This document shows positions 53,189 to 62,108 of a stretch of DNA of 64,000 nucleotides, piece by piece. The stretch comes from Veronia pacifica (GTDB lineage: Bacteria > Pseudomonadota > Gammaproteobacteria > Enterobacterales > Vibrionaceae). The stretch is taken from contig NZ_LYBM01000005.1 in NCBI RefSeq assembly GCF_001707825.1, positions 62,001-126,000 on the forward strand, given 5' to 3'. The stretch's first letter is position 1. Each line of letters begins with the position of its first letter. Both the position numbers and the translations under genes were made by a program. The notes beneath the pieces are model-generated. The model searched no databases, was not told the origin of the DNA, and worked only from the letters and a program-made list of their open reading frames with translations.

Positions 53189-54100
53189 TTACACTTTCCT
53201 TATCCCTTCGAGATAGCGCTGACATTGCTGGCGGGCAGTGGCGAAAAAGGCTTGTAAGTAAGGACGGTTTTTGTCACTTGCCCGAACCGCAGCATAAAGA
53301 CGTCGCCAAAGTCCGTTCTCTAACGGCTTGTCTACGACCAGCCCTTGACGTGAAAATTCACTGACTGCCCAGTTTGGCAGTGCTGCAATACCAAGCCCTG
53401 CCGACACCATTTGAATCAGCATCAGCGTATTATCCGCTTTTTTGTATTTTTCCGGTTCGACATTTGCTGGTGAAAGAAAGTGGTTGAAAACATCCAGCCG
53501 CTGTTTTTGCACAGGGTAAGTCAACAAAGTTTGATCAGCGAAATCTCCCGGTGAGATATGAGCTTTTTCGGCCAAAGGGTGACCGGGTCCGGTAACAAGG
53601 CGAACCTCAAAATCGAATAATGCCTCATAATGCACGTCGCTTCTCGGCGAGATGTCTGATGTTATGACCAAATCAAGGTCACCGCTCGCTAGAGAGGGTA
53701 AAGGCTCAAAGCCCATGCCTGATGAGAAATCGAGGGCAACATGGGGCCAGGTTACCTGATAATCTTTGAGTGCTGGCATCAGCCATTGAAAACATGAATG
53801 GCACTCTATAGCCATGTGCAATCGGCCCTGAGTGTCTTCCTTGAGGTTTGCTAATTCAGCTTCTGTTTTCGCAAAGCGGGGCAAAACGTCATCTGCCAGT
53901 CTTAAAAGGATGTCACCCTCCGCGGTAAATTTAACAGGCCGCGTTTTTCGCAAGAAGAGTTTGCAGCCAAGCCGCTTTTCAATGTCCTTGAGTTGGTGAG
54001 AAAGTGCAGATTGTGTCAGGCAAAGCTGCGTCGCAGTGGCTGTTAATGATCCCGTATCCCTCAACACAGAAAGTGTTTTCAAATGCTTTAACTCTATCAT
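53189..54100 (-). CDS. metR: LysR-type regulator of methionine biosynthesis
   Basis: A 303-residue LysR regulator, closely like E. coli MetR along its whole length: MIELKHLKTLSVLRDTGS, LCLTQSALSHQLKDIEKRLG (helix-turn-helix), IECHSCFQWLMPAL (typical MetR segment) and SAGLGIAALPNWAV. It activates metE/metH-type genes with homocysteine as coregulator. A MetR box lies directly upstream of its start, suggesting autoregulation. No metE is in the window. Confidence 0.93.
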   Translation of the reverse strand: MIELKHLKTLSVLRDTGSLTATATQLCLTQSALSHQLKDIEKRLGCKLFLRKTRPVKFTAEGDILLRLADDVLPRFAKTEAELANLKEDTQGRLHMAIECHSCFQWLMPALKDYQVTWPHVALDFSSGMGFEPLPSLASGDLDLVITSDISPRSDVHYEALFDFEVRLVTGPGHPLAEKAHISPGDFADQTLLTYPVQKQRLDVFNHFLSPANVEPEKYKKADNTLMLIQMVSAGLGIAALPNWAVSEFSRQGLVVDKPLENGLWRRLYAAVRASDKNRPYLQAFFATARQQCQRYLEGIRKV

Positions 54101-54440
54101 TATGAATATTCTTCACATTTTCCATGAGTAACTTGACGATAATTTCTGTACTGTAAAACATCAATATGGCCATGTAAACATCTGGATGGCTAAATTAAAC
54201 ATTTTATAGAAAGAAGCTCAAGTTGAATAACCTGATGTGAGGTGTGTGGGGGCTGATATTTGTCCGCAAAGATCAGAGAAGTGTGTAGGTATTATCTGGT
54301 GCTATATCTGGTGATTATTTAGGTATATATTGAACCGTGAAATAATCATTTATTGTATTTCATCGCTACTGTGAGTTTGGTGGCAAGATCCGTATTTATG
54401 TTCAACACTTAGTAAACATTTATTTAGGGATCAGGACTGA
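54101..54440. other. Intergenic region between metR and the GGQQF gene
   Basis: About 340 bases. The MetR box lies at its left end. The rest is AT-rich with no other clear element. Confidence 0.45.
54103..54115 (-). promoter_or_regulatory. MetR box
   Basis: TGAA, spacer TATTC, TTCA: a perfect TGAA-N5-TTCA MetR site at the start of metR, suggesting autoregulation. It is palindromic in its ends and so has no strand preference by itself. Confidence 0.6.
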
Positions 54441-55955
54441 ATGGCTAAACGTGTAATGCTGACAACAATAGTAACAGTCTTGGTCGGGCTCTTTTTCTCG
54501 TTCCTTGCTGCTATGTCATTACACCATTCTGAAAGTCTCTCCATAAAAAATGAAGTGGCAAAAGATGTCGAAAATGCAGCTCTGTCACTAGAACGAGAGC
54601 TGAGTGCTAATATCGAATTACTGCAAATTATGAGGCGACAGTTTGAGCGTTCGCAAACCGTGTCTCAGCCCCTTTTTGAACAAATCGCAAAAGACACCTT
54701 ATCCCGCCATCCAGAATATCTATTCATCGACTGGGTTTACCCCAAACCGAACCGCGCAGCTAATGAAGATAGTGAATCCGTCAAAAGAGAGCTGAGCGTT
54801 CGTTATGCTCTACCGAAACTGAAGGCGGAAGCCTTCAGAGGAGAATCTGTCGACCAACAGGACAACTTATTTGGCATCCTCAAGCTGAGCGCACTCAAAG
54901 CTGTTCCTATGGCGTTATCGTCTATGCCAATCCAGCAGGAGTTCCGCGACACCAGAGGCTTATTTGTCACTATGCCGGTTTATCGTGGAGTGGCAGAAAC
55001 AGACAATGAACGTTGGCAGTTACTTGAGGGAATCATATCAGCAAACATGCTGATTGATGACGTGTTTAAGATTGCTATCAGTAATACTGTCGGTCAGGCA
55101 ATTAACCTTGAGCTTCTTGAGCTGGGGCCTGATAAGTCATGGACTGTCATTCATCAAAATCTGGCGGCGCTTTACGAGCAGGGTGTACAAGATATGAGCT
55201 TTAGCTCATCACCCATAAAGTTTGCGGGGCTCGAGTGGAAAATAAAAGGCACCCCGACGAAAGGCTACATTAGCGACAGAAGAAGCTTGTATCCACAAAT
55301 CATCTTTATCGTTGGCATGGTCATTTTTATCATGCTTTCATACATTCTTTATATTCTTCAGTTCCGGGCAATGAGTATTCAAAGGCATGTCGATCAGAAA
55401 ACACGTGCATTGCGTGAAGCGAACCTGAAGTTAGAGCAGATATCCCGTTCAGACAGTCTTACAGGTCACTACAACCGCAGATACTTTGATGAATGTCTTA
55501 CTAGTGAGGTAGGGCGCTCTCAACGCGACAGTATCCCAATCAGTATGATGGTGATTGAGATTGACCATTTATCTGATTATAACGAGACGTGTGGTCGCAT
55601 TGCAGGAGACAAAGCTATCCGCCTAATCTCTCATGAAATGAAAGAAGTTCTGTGCCGTCCCAGTGACCTGTTTGCCCGATACGGCGGTCAGCAGTTCGCT
55701 GTCTTGTTGCCGAATACTAATGACGGTGAGCCTGTTGCAGGGCGGATTGCAAAAACGGTAAAAGCGCTTGGCTTTTATTTTGATAATGAGAAAGGAAATC
55801 TCGGCCTGAGTATCAGCATTGGCGGAGTGACCGTAATAGATCCAAAAGAGCTGTCAGCTTCCAAATTGTCGGCCTACGCCGAAATTGCACTCAACAAAGC
55901 GATTGCTGGTGGGCGAGATCGTGTCCACTGGATTAACGAACCTGAGAGAAACTAG
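54441..55955 (+). CDS. CHASE-like sensor with degenerate GGDEF domain (GGQQF)
   Basis: A 504-residue inner-membrane protein. One helix at residues 8-28 and another at about 285-310 enclose a periplasmic region of about 250 residues that looks like a CHASE domain (LERELSANIELLQIMRRQF, FLFIDWVYP-type start). The cytoplasmic GGDEF domain keeps LTGHYNRRYFDE but the active-site loop reads GGQQF at 415-419 and the first metal Asp is Glu (IEIDHL), so cyclase activity is probably lost. The inhibitory RxxD site (RPSD) is retained five residues before the loop, so the protein may bind c-di-GMP as a receptor. Confidence 0.85.
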   Translation: MAKRVMLTTIVTVLVGLFFSFLAAMSLHHSESLSIKNEVAKDVENAALSLERELSANIELLQIMRRQFERSQTVSQPLFEQIAKDTLSRHPEYLFIDWVYPKPNRAANEDSESVKRELSVRYALPKLKAEAFRGESVDQQDNLFGILKLSALKAVPMALSSMPIQQEFRDTRGLFVTMPVYRGVAETDNERWQLLEGIISANMLIDDVFKIAISNTVGQAINLELLELGPDKSWTVIHQNLAALYEQGVQDMSFSSSPIKFAGLEWKIKGTPTKGYISDRRSLYPQIIFIVGMVIFIMLSYILYILQFRAMSIQRHVDQKTRALREANLKLEQISRSDSLTGHYNRRYFDECLTSEVGRSQRDSIPISMMVIEIDHLSDYNETCGRIAGDKAIRLISHEMKEVLCRPSDLFARYGGQQFAVLLPNTNDGEPVAGRIAKTVKALGFYFDNEKGNLGLSISIGGVTVIDPKELSASKLSAYAEIALNKAIAGGRDRVHWINEPERN

Positions 55956-55985
55956 CCTTTTCGGCGAATGAATACCAAAAAGGCT
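55953..55985. terminator. Terminator between convergent genes
   Basis: TAGCCTTTT and AAAAGGCTA are exact 9-base inverse arms with a 15-base loop, directly after the GGQQF gene stop codon and before the META gene end. Confidence 0.6.
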
Positions 55986-56038
55986 AACGTTCTACGTTCC
56001 TATTCTGTTGATATCTACCATGGGTATTGTTCTACCCT

Positions 56039-56512
56039 TCAATACACCCAATCTTGAAGGCGGAATTCCAATGACGCCTTACCGTTTAAGTAGATATGAT
56101 TTTTTGTCAGCGTCACGCGACTCCACTCAGACAAGGTGTCAGTCACTATATTCTCAATTTCCATTTCTTGCTCAGGACAAGCCATCATGGTTGACGCCAT
56201 ACTTTGGACACGGAACATGCCATCTTGGAGTTCAGCCTGTCCAAAATAGCGGTTGCAGCCTCCATTTCCGTTGGCGGTAAAAGCCTCTCCGATTTCCAAC
56301 GTAGGTGCACTAAAACCTTCAGAGCTGTTTACAGGCTCACCGTTTATTTTGGTCAGAACCCAATGATGATGTTGTAGGTTGGTTTTTGAGACATCCATCA
56401 TGTCTTCTTTTGTTGCAGTAGACGCCGTTTTCTCCGAATGATTCATAGGTTTTGTATTTGTGCAGGCAGTGAGGAGAAGTGCAAGAGCTGAGGCAAATAC
56501 AGTTTTTTTCAT
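56039..56512 (-). CDS. META-domain lipoprotein (HslJ-like)
   Basis: A 157-residue lipoprotein: MKKTVFASALALLLTAC gives lipobox LLTAC, Cys17 lipidated. The META domain includes HHHWVLTKINGEPV, NGNGGCNRYFGQAEL and STMMACPEQEMEIEN, with its conserved Cys pair, and ends in a beta-strand with YLNG. HslJ-like proteins are linked to heat-shock or novobiocin tolerance in E. coli. It is convergent with the GGQQF gene. Confidence 0.88.
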   Translation of the reverse strand: MKKTVFASALALLLTACTNTKPMNHSEKTASTATKEDMMDVSKTNLQHHHWVLTKINGEPVNSSEGFSAPTLEIGEAFTANGNGGCNRYFGQAELQDGMFRVQSMASTMMACPEQEMEIENIVTDTLSEWSRVTLTKNHIYLNGKASLEFRLQDWVY

Positions 56513-56692
56513 TTCTTACTCCAGAGTGTTTCGAAGACGATCACGCAGTGCGGTATTGAGACCATTTATGCTGCGGATGAAGGTACAAATGTGGTAGTTG
56601 AGGTTCCACCCGTTAGTCGCAAAAATATTACCACTAACGTCAGTCCTGACGCGTCTTAAATTTCACTCTGAAACAAACATTACACTTTTTAG

Positions 56693-57076
56693 CTAGCTGA
56701 AATTGAGGTCTTGTCTGGTCAAAAATAAATGCTTGCGGAAATGCCAACACCAGTCTGGGGTCCACATTTCGTCCACCAGCACGACGATTGCCTGATGGTG
56801 TAAAAGGGTAAGTAGGCGAAATAAGCTGTCGTAGCGTTTTGAATCACATATGACAACATTTTGAGTTGGCTGTATTTGTGATTTCGCCAAATTTAAAGAA
56901 GGTGATAAGAAGTCGGTTTGAAGCTTGTGCGTGTGACAGCTGTAAGTCACAAACTCGTGTTTGGTTTTATCCCCAATTAGTAACTTAATAGGTTGTCTTT
57001 TATTCCCGACATCACTAATAAGCTTTCCCCATTCGGCGGCATCCTGCTTATCAAAGCTCTCAAGTACTTTTTCCAT
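56693..57076 (-). CDS. Unknown 127-aa protein
   Basis: A soluble protein with no recognised domain: acidic N-terminus (EKVLESFDKQDAAEWGKLI), then two short hydrophobic strands (VVICDSKRYDSLFRLLTLL, AIVVLVDEMWTPDWCWHF) with conspicuous Trp and Cys. The ATG at 57076 is preferred over a TTG 15 bases upstream. Neither start has a good ribosome site. Coding potential is moderate. Confidence 0.55.
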   Translation of the reverse strand: MEKVLESFDKQDAAEWGKLISDVGNKRQPIKLLIGDKTKHEFVTYSCHTHKLQTDFLSPSLNLAKSQIQPTQNVVICDSKRYDSLFRLLTLLHHQAIVVLVDEMWTPDWCWHFRKHLFLTRQDLNFS

Positions 57077-57391
57077 GTAAAATGTATCCAAGTAAAGAAC
57101 AGAACGGTATAAAAATAAAAATAGCTGTATTTTTTTTAGTACACAGAGATTATCTTTATTATCTTTTAAAATATATGACCGGAATCAAAAATAAACTAAA
57201 CGCAATGCTGTTTATTAATAACAAAAATAAAGTAAGTGATAACCTATGGCTAGTTTATATATCAGGATGTGTCTATTTTTCTAGTCATTTAGTATTTATA
57301 GTTAAAATATTTTATTTTTTATATAAAGTTTTATCCGAACAGTATCCCAAATAATAATGCTGAGTTTAGGCTTAATCTAAAATCAAAATAA
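57077..57391. other. AT-rich intergenic region
   Basis: About 315 bases of highly AT-rich sequence. A 90-residue frame on the plus strand (57082-57354) is not convincing. Confidence 0.4.
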
Positions 57392-59029
57392 TTAACGTAT
57401 ATTATACGCTTTATTGGAGTGTGAGAACGTTTCAGGAAATGTATTAATATCTCTCAGCCATTGATCTGTCTTGGCAAAACTCATTGGCCTACCATACCAG
57501 TAGCCCTGCAATTTATCGCAACCAATTGAAATGAGATACTGACCAAGTGCTTCAGTCTCAACGCCCTCTGCAACGACTTTACAGCCGAGACTATGCGCAA
57601 GATAGACCGTTGATCGGACAATAGCCTCGTGATTGCTACTGGTTAATAAATCAGTGACGAAACTACGATCAATTTTCAGCTCGCTGATAGGCATATTACT
57701 GAGAATGGATAATGAAGAGAAACCTGCGCCAAAATCGTCAACACTGAGTAAAACACCTAATTTATTTATTTCCTCAAGTGTCCGGCGGCACCTTTCTGGA
57801 TCCTGCATTAAGCTGGTTTCAGTGATCTCAAGAATTACAGAGTCGGGAGAAACATTATATCTATGCAGTAACTCCTGCAAATAACCGCCTAGTTCTTTCT
57901 CCTCTAAATCTTTTATCGAAAGATTAACCTGAACCTGAGGGTAAAACCCGTCCTCTCTCCAGCTTTCTAATTGCCTGAATACAGTATCAAGCACCCAGCG
58001 AGTAATTTTTCTTATGGCATAAGTTTGTTCTGCAATTGGAATGAACTCATCGTTATTTACGTATCTCCCTTTACCTAGTGGCCAACGAAGTAATGCTTCC
58101 ATCGATACTTTTTTCGGTTCTTTGATATTAAATACGGGCTGAAAAAAAAGCTCGAAATCCATATTCTGAATGGCTTGGTTTAACATCGATGACAGCTCGT
58201 CTCGTGAAAATAAAGCAGCAGTTGAGACGGATTCATAGATAGTGAAGGGTTCTTGGCCTCGCTTTGCTGAGTACATGGCTGACTCCGCACGTTTAATCAT
58301 TTCATCAGCATCAACGCCATGAGAAGGATAAATGGCAACGCCACAGCAGTTGGTGAGATTGACGTCGTAGTTCTTTATTGGAAAGGGTGCTTCCAGGGCA
58401 CAATGGAGCTCTTCAAGGTAACTATGTATATTCAATTTCTCCGAATCTTTTAGGATGAAAGCAAAGCGATGGGTGCTTGATCGGAAGAGTAGATTTTCCG
58501 GTGACAGGTTTTCTTTTAACTTCTCACTGAAAAGCAGTAGTAACTCATCACACTCCTGATGACTGAATACTTCATTGATATTGTTAAAATTATTGATATT
58601 AAGAGAGATGAGTGTGAACTCTCCACCGCGGGTTTTAAACTCAAGAATACGATCCTTCAGTTCTCTAACGAGATAACGGCGGTTTGGCAGGCTGGTAAGT
58701 TCATCGTAAGAAATTTGTTGCCACTGTTGCAGCTCTGCTTTAGCGATTCGTTCAATGCTCTGTGAGATCACACCGAATGTCATAACGGTAAAAATCCCAC
58801 CGCCAAAGAAGATCATTGAGACGATCAACTCTATAAATGCAATTTCATTTTTGTTGATGAGGTAGATAGAAAAAATGGCATAGCCCAGGGTGAAGCCCAG
58901 CATAACGGGGAGGAAGCTGAATGTACTCAACCGTCTGTCTTTGTTGTAAAGCCTGATTGCTGATCTGAGCGCCTGTATAATCAGACACATGCCTGTTAAG
59001 ACCAGTGTAATAGCAACGATTTTTAGCAT
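57392..59029 (-). CDS. GGDEF-EAL protein, probably a c-di-GMP phosphodiesterase
   Basis: A 545-residue protein with two membrane helices in the first 90 residues, then a degenerate GGDEF domain (SLPNRRYLVREL kept, but the active-site loop reads STHRFAF instead of GGDEF), then an EAL domain: SMEALLRWP, VQVNLSIKDL, ILEITETSL, SVDDFGAGFSSLSIL, LKIDRSFV and VVAEGVETEALG. All EAL catalytic segments look intact, so degradation of c-di-GMP is expected; the GGDEF part may regulate it. ATG 59029 gives a start just before the first helix. Confidence 0.88.
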   Translation of the reverse strand: MLKIVAITLVLTGMCLIIQALRSAIRLYNKDRRLSTFSFLPVMLGFTLGYAIFSIYLINKNEIAFIELIVSMIFFGGGIFTVMTFGVISQSIERIAKAELQQWQQISYDELTSLPNRRYLVRELKDRILEFKTRGGEFTLISLNINNFNNINEVFSHQECDELLLLFSEKLKENLSPENLLFRSSTHRFAFILKDSEKLNIHSYLEELHCALEAPFPIKNYDVNLTNCCGVAIYPSHGVDADEMIKRAESAMYSAKRGQEPFTIYESVSTAALFSRDELSSMLNQAIQNMDFELFFQPVFNIKEPKKVSMEALLRWPLGKGRYVNNDEFIPIAEQTYAIRKITRWVLDTVFRQLESWREDGFYPQVQVNLSIKDLEEKELGGYLQELLHRYNVSPDSVILEITETSLMQDPERCRRTLEEINKLGVLLSVDDFGAGFSSLSILSNMPISELKIDRSFVTDLLTSSNHEAIVRSTVYLAHSLGCKVVAEGVETEALGQYLISIGCDKLQGYWYGRPMSFAKTDQWLRDINTFPETFSHSNKAYNIR

Positions 59030-59162
59030 ACTTTCACCGCCAGAAATAAAGCAATGACAGCGAGTGGAAACTGCCATTGCATTTAGCGAGTCAATACTAA
59101 AAAGCGTAGTTTACCTTTGGCTCACAAAAGAGATTTAGTCTCAATATTTGTGCAACTGATAT

Positions 59163-59909
59163 CTATTTACAGATATCACAGCCAGAGTGTTTAGGGAGTG
59201 AGAGGGTCTGCCACTGGCAGGTCATTGCATCAAACATCATCAGCTTACCTTTTAGGCTGTTATCCATCGAGGTGAGACACTTGATAGCCTCTAATGCCTG
59301 CATACTGCCTATTATTCCAACGACAGGCGCTAGAATACCTGCTTCAACACAGCTCAGCGATTGTTCACCAAATAGCTGGCTTAAACACTGGTAGCATGGT
59401 TCGTTGTCCTGATAAGTAAAAACAGCAAGCTGTCCCTCAAGTCGAATTGCAGCACCACTGACAAGAGGCGTTTTGCTGGCAAAACACAAACGGTTCAGCT
59501 GGTTTCGCGTGGGTAAATTGTCTGAACAATCCAGCACAACATCATGAGACTCAATGAGTGATGCCAGCGCCTTGTCATCCAAACGCTGGCTGATTGTGTC
59601 GATCACCACGTGAGGATTGAGCCTTGTAAGTTGTTGTTTTGCCGATAAAACCTTTGGCTGGCCAATCGTTTTATCATTGTGCAGCACTTGTCGTTGCAGG
59701 TTTGATAATTCAACGTTGTCATCATCAATCAGCGTAAGATGACCGATACCAGCAGCGACAAGATATTGTGAGGAAGCACAACCCAGACCGCCAGCACCCA
59801 GCATCAACACCTTCGCCTGCTTTAACGCTTCCTGACCGTCATAATCAAACTGACGAAGAATAATCTGGCGGTTATAGCGCAGCTCTTCTTCTGGAGAGAG
59901 AATATCCAT
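59163..59909 (-). CDS. moeB: Molybdopterin-synthase adenylyltransferase MoeB
   Basis: A 248-residue ThiF/MoeB-type E1-like enzyme that adenylates the small MoaD subunit. It has the nucleotide motif LMLGAGGLGCASSQYLVAAGIG, IDDDNVELSNLQRQ, DCSDNLPTRNQLN and the zinc Cys-x2-Cys pair CYQC with CDIC at the end. The ATG at 59909 has AGGAG seven bases upstream. It follows moeA by 10 bases and the two form an operon. E. coli MoeB is 249 residues. Confidence 0.95.
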   Translation of the reverse strand: MDILSPEEELRYNRQIILRQFDYDGQEALKQAKVLMLGAGGLGCASSQYLVAAGIGHLTLIDDDNVELSNLQRQVLHNDKTIGQPKVLSAKQQLTRLNPHVVIDTISQRLDDKALASLIESHDVVLDCSDNLPTRNQLNRLCFASKTPLVSGAAIRLEGQLAVFTYQDNEPCYQCLSQLFGEQSLSCVEAGILAPVVGIIGSMQALEAIKCLTSMDNSLKGKLMMFDAMTCQWQTLSLPKHSGCDICK

Positions 59910-59919
59910 CAAAGGTCTC

Positions 59920-61152
59920 CTAGAGCAGCACCGAATTAAATGGCTCAATTGTCACACTTTCACCGGGTTCAATTCTGCCTCGTTCACTTTCAAGGACAGC
60001 AAAACAGTTTGCCAGTGACAGTGAACTGAAAGCACCTGAACCTTGATTGCCGGTCGTTGATACGGTGAGTTCTCCACTTTCGATAGAATATATTGCGCGT
60101 TGATAATCTGTCCTGCCAGGACTTTTTCTGAATGTGCTGGTTGCTTTTGCAGTTAACTGCGCTGGAGCCTGCCATTGCGAATGACCACTGAGTTTAGCCA
60201 ACATAGGTTGAACAAGAACATACAGGGTCACAAGTGCAGAGACCGGATTACCTGGCAGACCGCAAAACAGGGCGTTACCGACGGTGCCATACGCGAAAGG
60301 TTTACCGGGTTTGATGGCTATTTTCCAGAAGTTGACTTCGCCTTCCTGAGCAAGGATATCCTTGGTGTAATCTGCCTCACCTACACTGACGCCGCCTGAG
60401 GTGACAATGACATCAGCGCTATCTGCTGCGCTCAGGAAAGCGTGTTGTAGCTGCTCCTTATCATCTGGGATCACGCCCAGATCAAGTGTCTCACATCCCA
60501 TTTTGTCCAGCATAGCAGCGATGGTGTAGCGGTTGCTGTCATAAATTTCGCCCGGGCCAAGAGGTTCACCCATCTGTTTGAGTTCATCTCCCGTGGAGAA
60601 GAAAGCCACGACAGGGCGCTTTACCACATTTACACGAGCGATGCCGAGCGTGGCCAGCATCGGGATTTCTCTCGGTGTGAGACGGGTACCTGCAGGTATA
60701 ACAACGGCACCCTTACTAACATCGTCACCAACAGGGCGAATGTTCTGCTGCGTATCGGGTGTCGTCAGGATCTGAACAGATTCACCAGACACCTCTGCCT
60801 GTTCCTGCATGATCACAGCATCCGCTCCGCGTGGAACTTCAGCACCAGTCATGATTCGAACACATGTACCCTCAGTGCATTTACCCGTGAATGGGGCACC
60901 TGCAAAGGACTTGCCGATGACTTTTAATGAGGTGTTGCCCTCAAAATCCTTAGTCCTCACGGCATACCCATCCATGGCTGAATTAGCGAATGGTGGAATA
61001 TTCAGTGGGGAGTGGATATCGTTGGCGACAACACGATCAATGGCGTCAGAGATATTGACAGTTTCAGTAGCTGTAAGCGGTGTGGCAGCATCCAAGATGG
61101 TCGAAATAGCGGTAGAGACTGGCATGAGTCCCGGGGTGTCAAAGCATCCCAT
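59920..61152 (-). CDS. moeA: Molybdopterin molybdenumtransferase MoeA
   Basis: A 410-residue MoeA, which inserts molybdate into adenylylated molybdopterin. Visible are PPFANSAMDGYAVR near the N-terminus, RIMTGAEVPRGADAVIMQEQ, RPVGDDVSKG, STGDELKQMGEPLGPGEIYDSNRY, VTSGGVSVGEADY and GLPGNPVSALVTLY. The upstream frame adds 36 residues but the family start is the ATG at 61152 (MGCFDTPGLMPV). E. coli MoeA is 411 residues. Divergent from folE. Confidence 0.95.
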   Translation of the reverse strand: MGCFDTPGLMPVSTAISTILDAATPLTATETVNISDAIDRVVANDIHSPLNIPPFANSAMDGYAVRTKDFEGNTSLKVIGKSFAGAPFTGKCTEGTCVRIMTGAEVPRGADAVIMQEQAEVSGESVQILTTPDTQQNIRPVGDDVSKGAVVIPAGTRLTPREIPMLATLGIARVNVVKRPVVAFFSTGDELKQMGEPLGPGEIYDSNRYTIAAMLDKMGCETLDLGVIPDDKEQLQHAFLSAADSADVIVTSGGVSVGEADYTKDILAQEGEVNFWKIAIKPGKPFAYGTVGNALFCGLPGNPVSALVTLYVLVQPMLAKLSGHSQWQAPAQLTAKATSTFRKSPGRTDYQRAIYSIESGELTVSTTGNQGSGAFSSLSLANCFAVLESERGRIEPGESVTIEPFNSVLL

Positions 61153-61392
61153 TATTTTTCTCTCTGTTAACACATAAGTGCGATGTTCAGATCGCGGTAG
61201 AACAAAGCTCTTATTATGGCAAAATTTGTAGTCACTTATGAATGACCATACGCAATTCAAGGTGTTATTTTTCAGATAATAACGCTATGCTTCAAAATTA
61301 TGAAATTACGTAGATCCATGTCTTAAACATATCAGTAATTATTACAACATATCTATAGTGACAACGGCATGTAACTATCCTAGGAGCCTCAT

Positions 61393-62046
61393 ATGACTTC
61401 ACTGAGCGATTCGGCACAAAAAGTCCGCGAAGCGCTTATTGCCCAAGGCATTGAAACACCAATGCGAAATGACAATAACATGTCATCTTTGGAGAAGAAG
61501 GAAAAGATTAGTTTCCACATGAGAGAAATTCTCAATGTGCTTGATTTGGACCTTGAAGACGACAGTCTGACAGACACACCATCGCGCATTGCGAAAATGT
61601 ACGTTGATGAAGTTTTTTGTGGGCTTGACTACCACAAGTTTCCAAAAATTACTGTTATTGACAACAAAATGGGCTGCGATGAGATGGTCAAAGTAAAAGA
61701 CATCTCTGTAACCAGTACCTGTGAGCATCACCTAGTCACCATTGATGGCAGATGTGCAGTGGCCTACGTGCCAGATGACAAGATTATTGGTCTATCTAAG
61801 ATCAACCGCATTGTACGATTCTTTGCCCAGCGACCTCAGGTTCAAGAGAGGTTAACGAAGCAAATACTGGTCGCCCTCCAAGCGTTGCTCGAGACTGACA
61901 ACGTTGCGGTGCACATGACTGCCGTGCATTATTGCGTGAAATCACGTGGTGTGATGGACTCTACCAGTGACACGACAACAACAGCACTGGGGGGAATTTT
62001 CAAGAGTAATCCTTCCACTCGTGCTGAGTTCTTGCATGGTGTCTAA
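61393..62046 (+). CDS. folE: GTP cyclohydrolase I
   Basis: A 217-residue FolE (E. coli 222 residues), first enzyme of tetrahydrofolate biosynthesis, making 7,8-dihydroneopterin triphosphate from GTP. It has [20 protein letters not shown] with the zinc Cys/His, [19 protein letters not shown] with the second Cys and [20 protein letters not shown]. The start is ATG 61393. A strong terminator follows. Divergent from moeA, as in related vibrios. Confidence 0.96.
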   Translation: MTSLSDSAQKVREALIAQGIETPMRNDNNMSSLEKKEKISFHMREILNVLDLDLEDDSLTDTPSRIAKMYVDEVFCGLDYHKFPKITVIDNKMGCDEMVKVKDISVTSTCEHHLVTIDGRCAVAYVPDDKIIGLSKINRIVRFFAQRPQVQERLTKQILVALQALLETDNVAVHMTAVHYCVKSRGVMDSTSDTTTTALGGIFKSNPSTRAEFLHGV

Positions 62047-62064
62047 CAGTCAGAGACTTAAATA

Positions 62065-62092
62065 AAAAAAGCGCCGAACGGCGCTTTTTTAT
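62065..62092. terminator. Bidirectional terminator of folE and aspC
   Basis: AAAAAAGCGCCG, loop AAC, GGCGCTTTTTT: a GC-rich stem with A- and T-tracts between the convergent folE and aspC genes. Confidence 0.92.
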
Positions 62093-62108
62093 AATAGCTT
62101 TGTTAGCC

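Noticed and set aside
57082-57354. 90-residue frame on the plus strand rich in Ile, Lys, Tyr and Phe
   Set aside because: It lies in very AT-rich DNA, overlaps the start of the divergent 127-residue gene and has no ribosome site; composition is that of translated AT-rich spacer.
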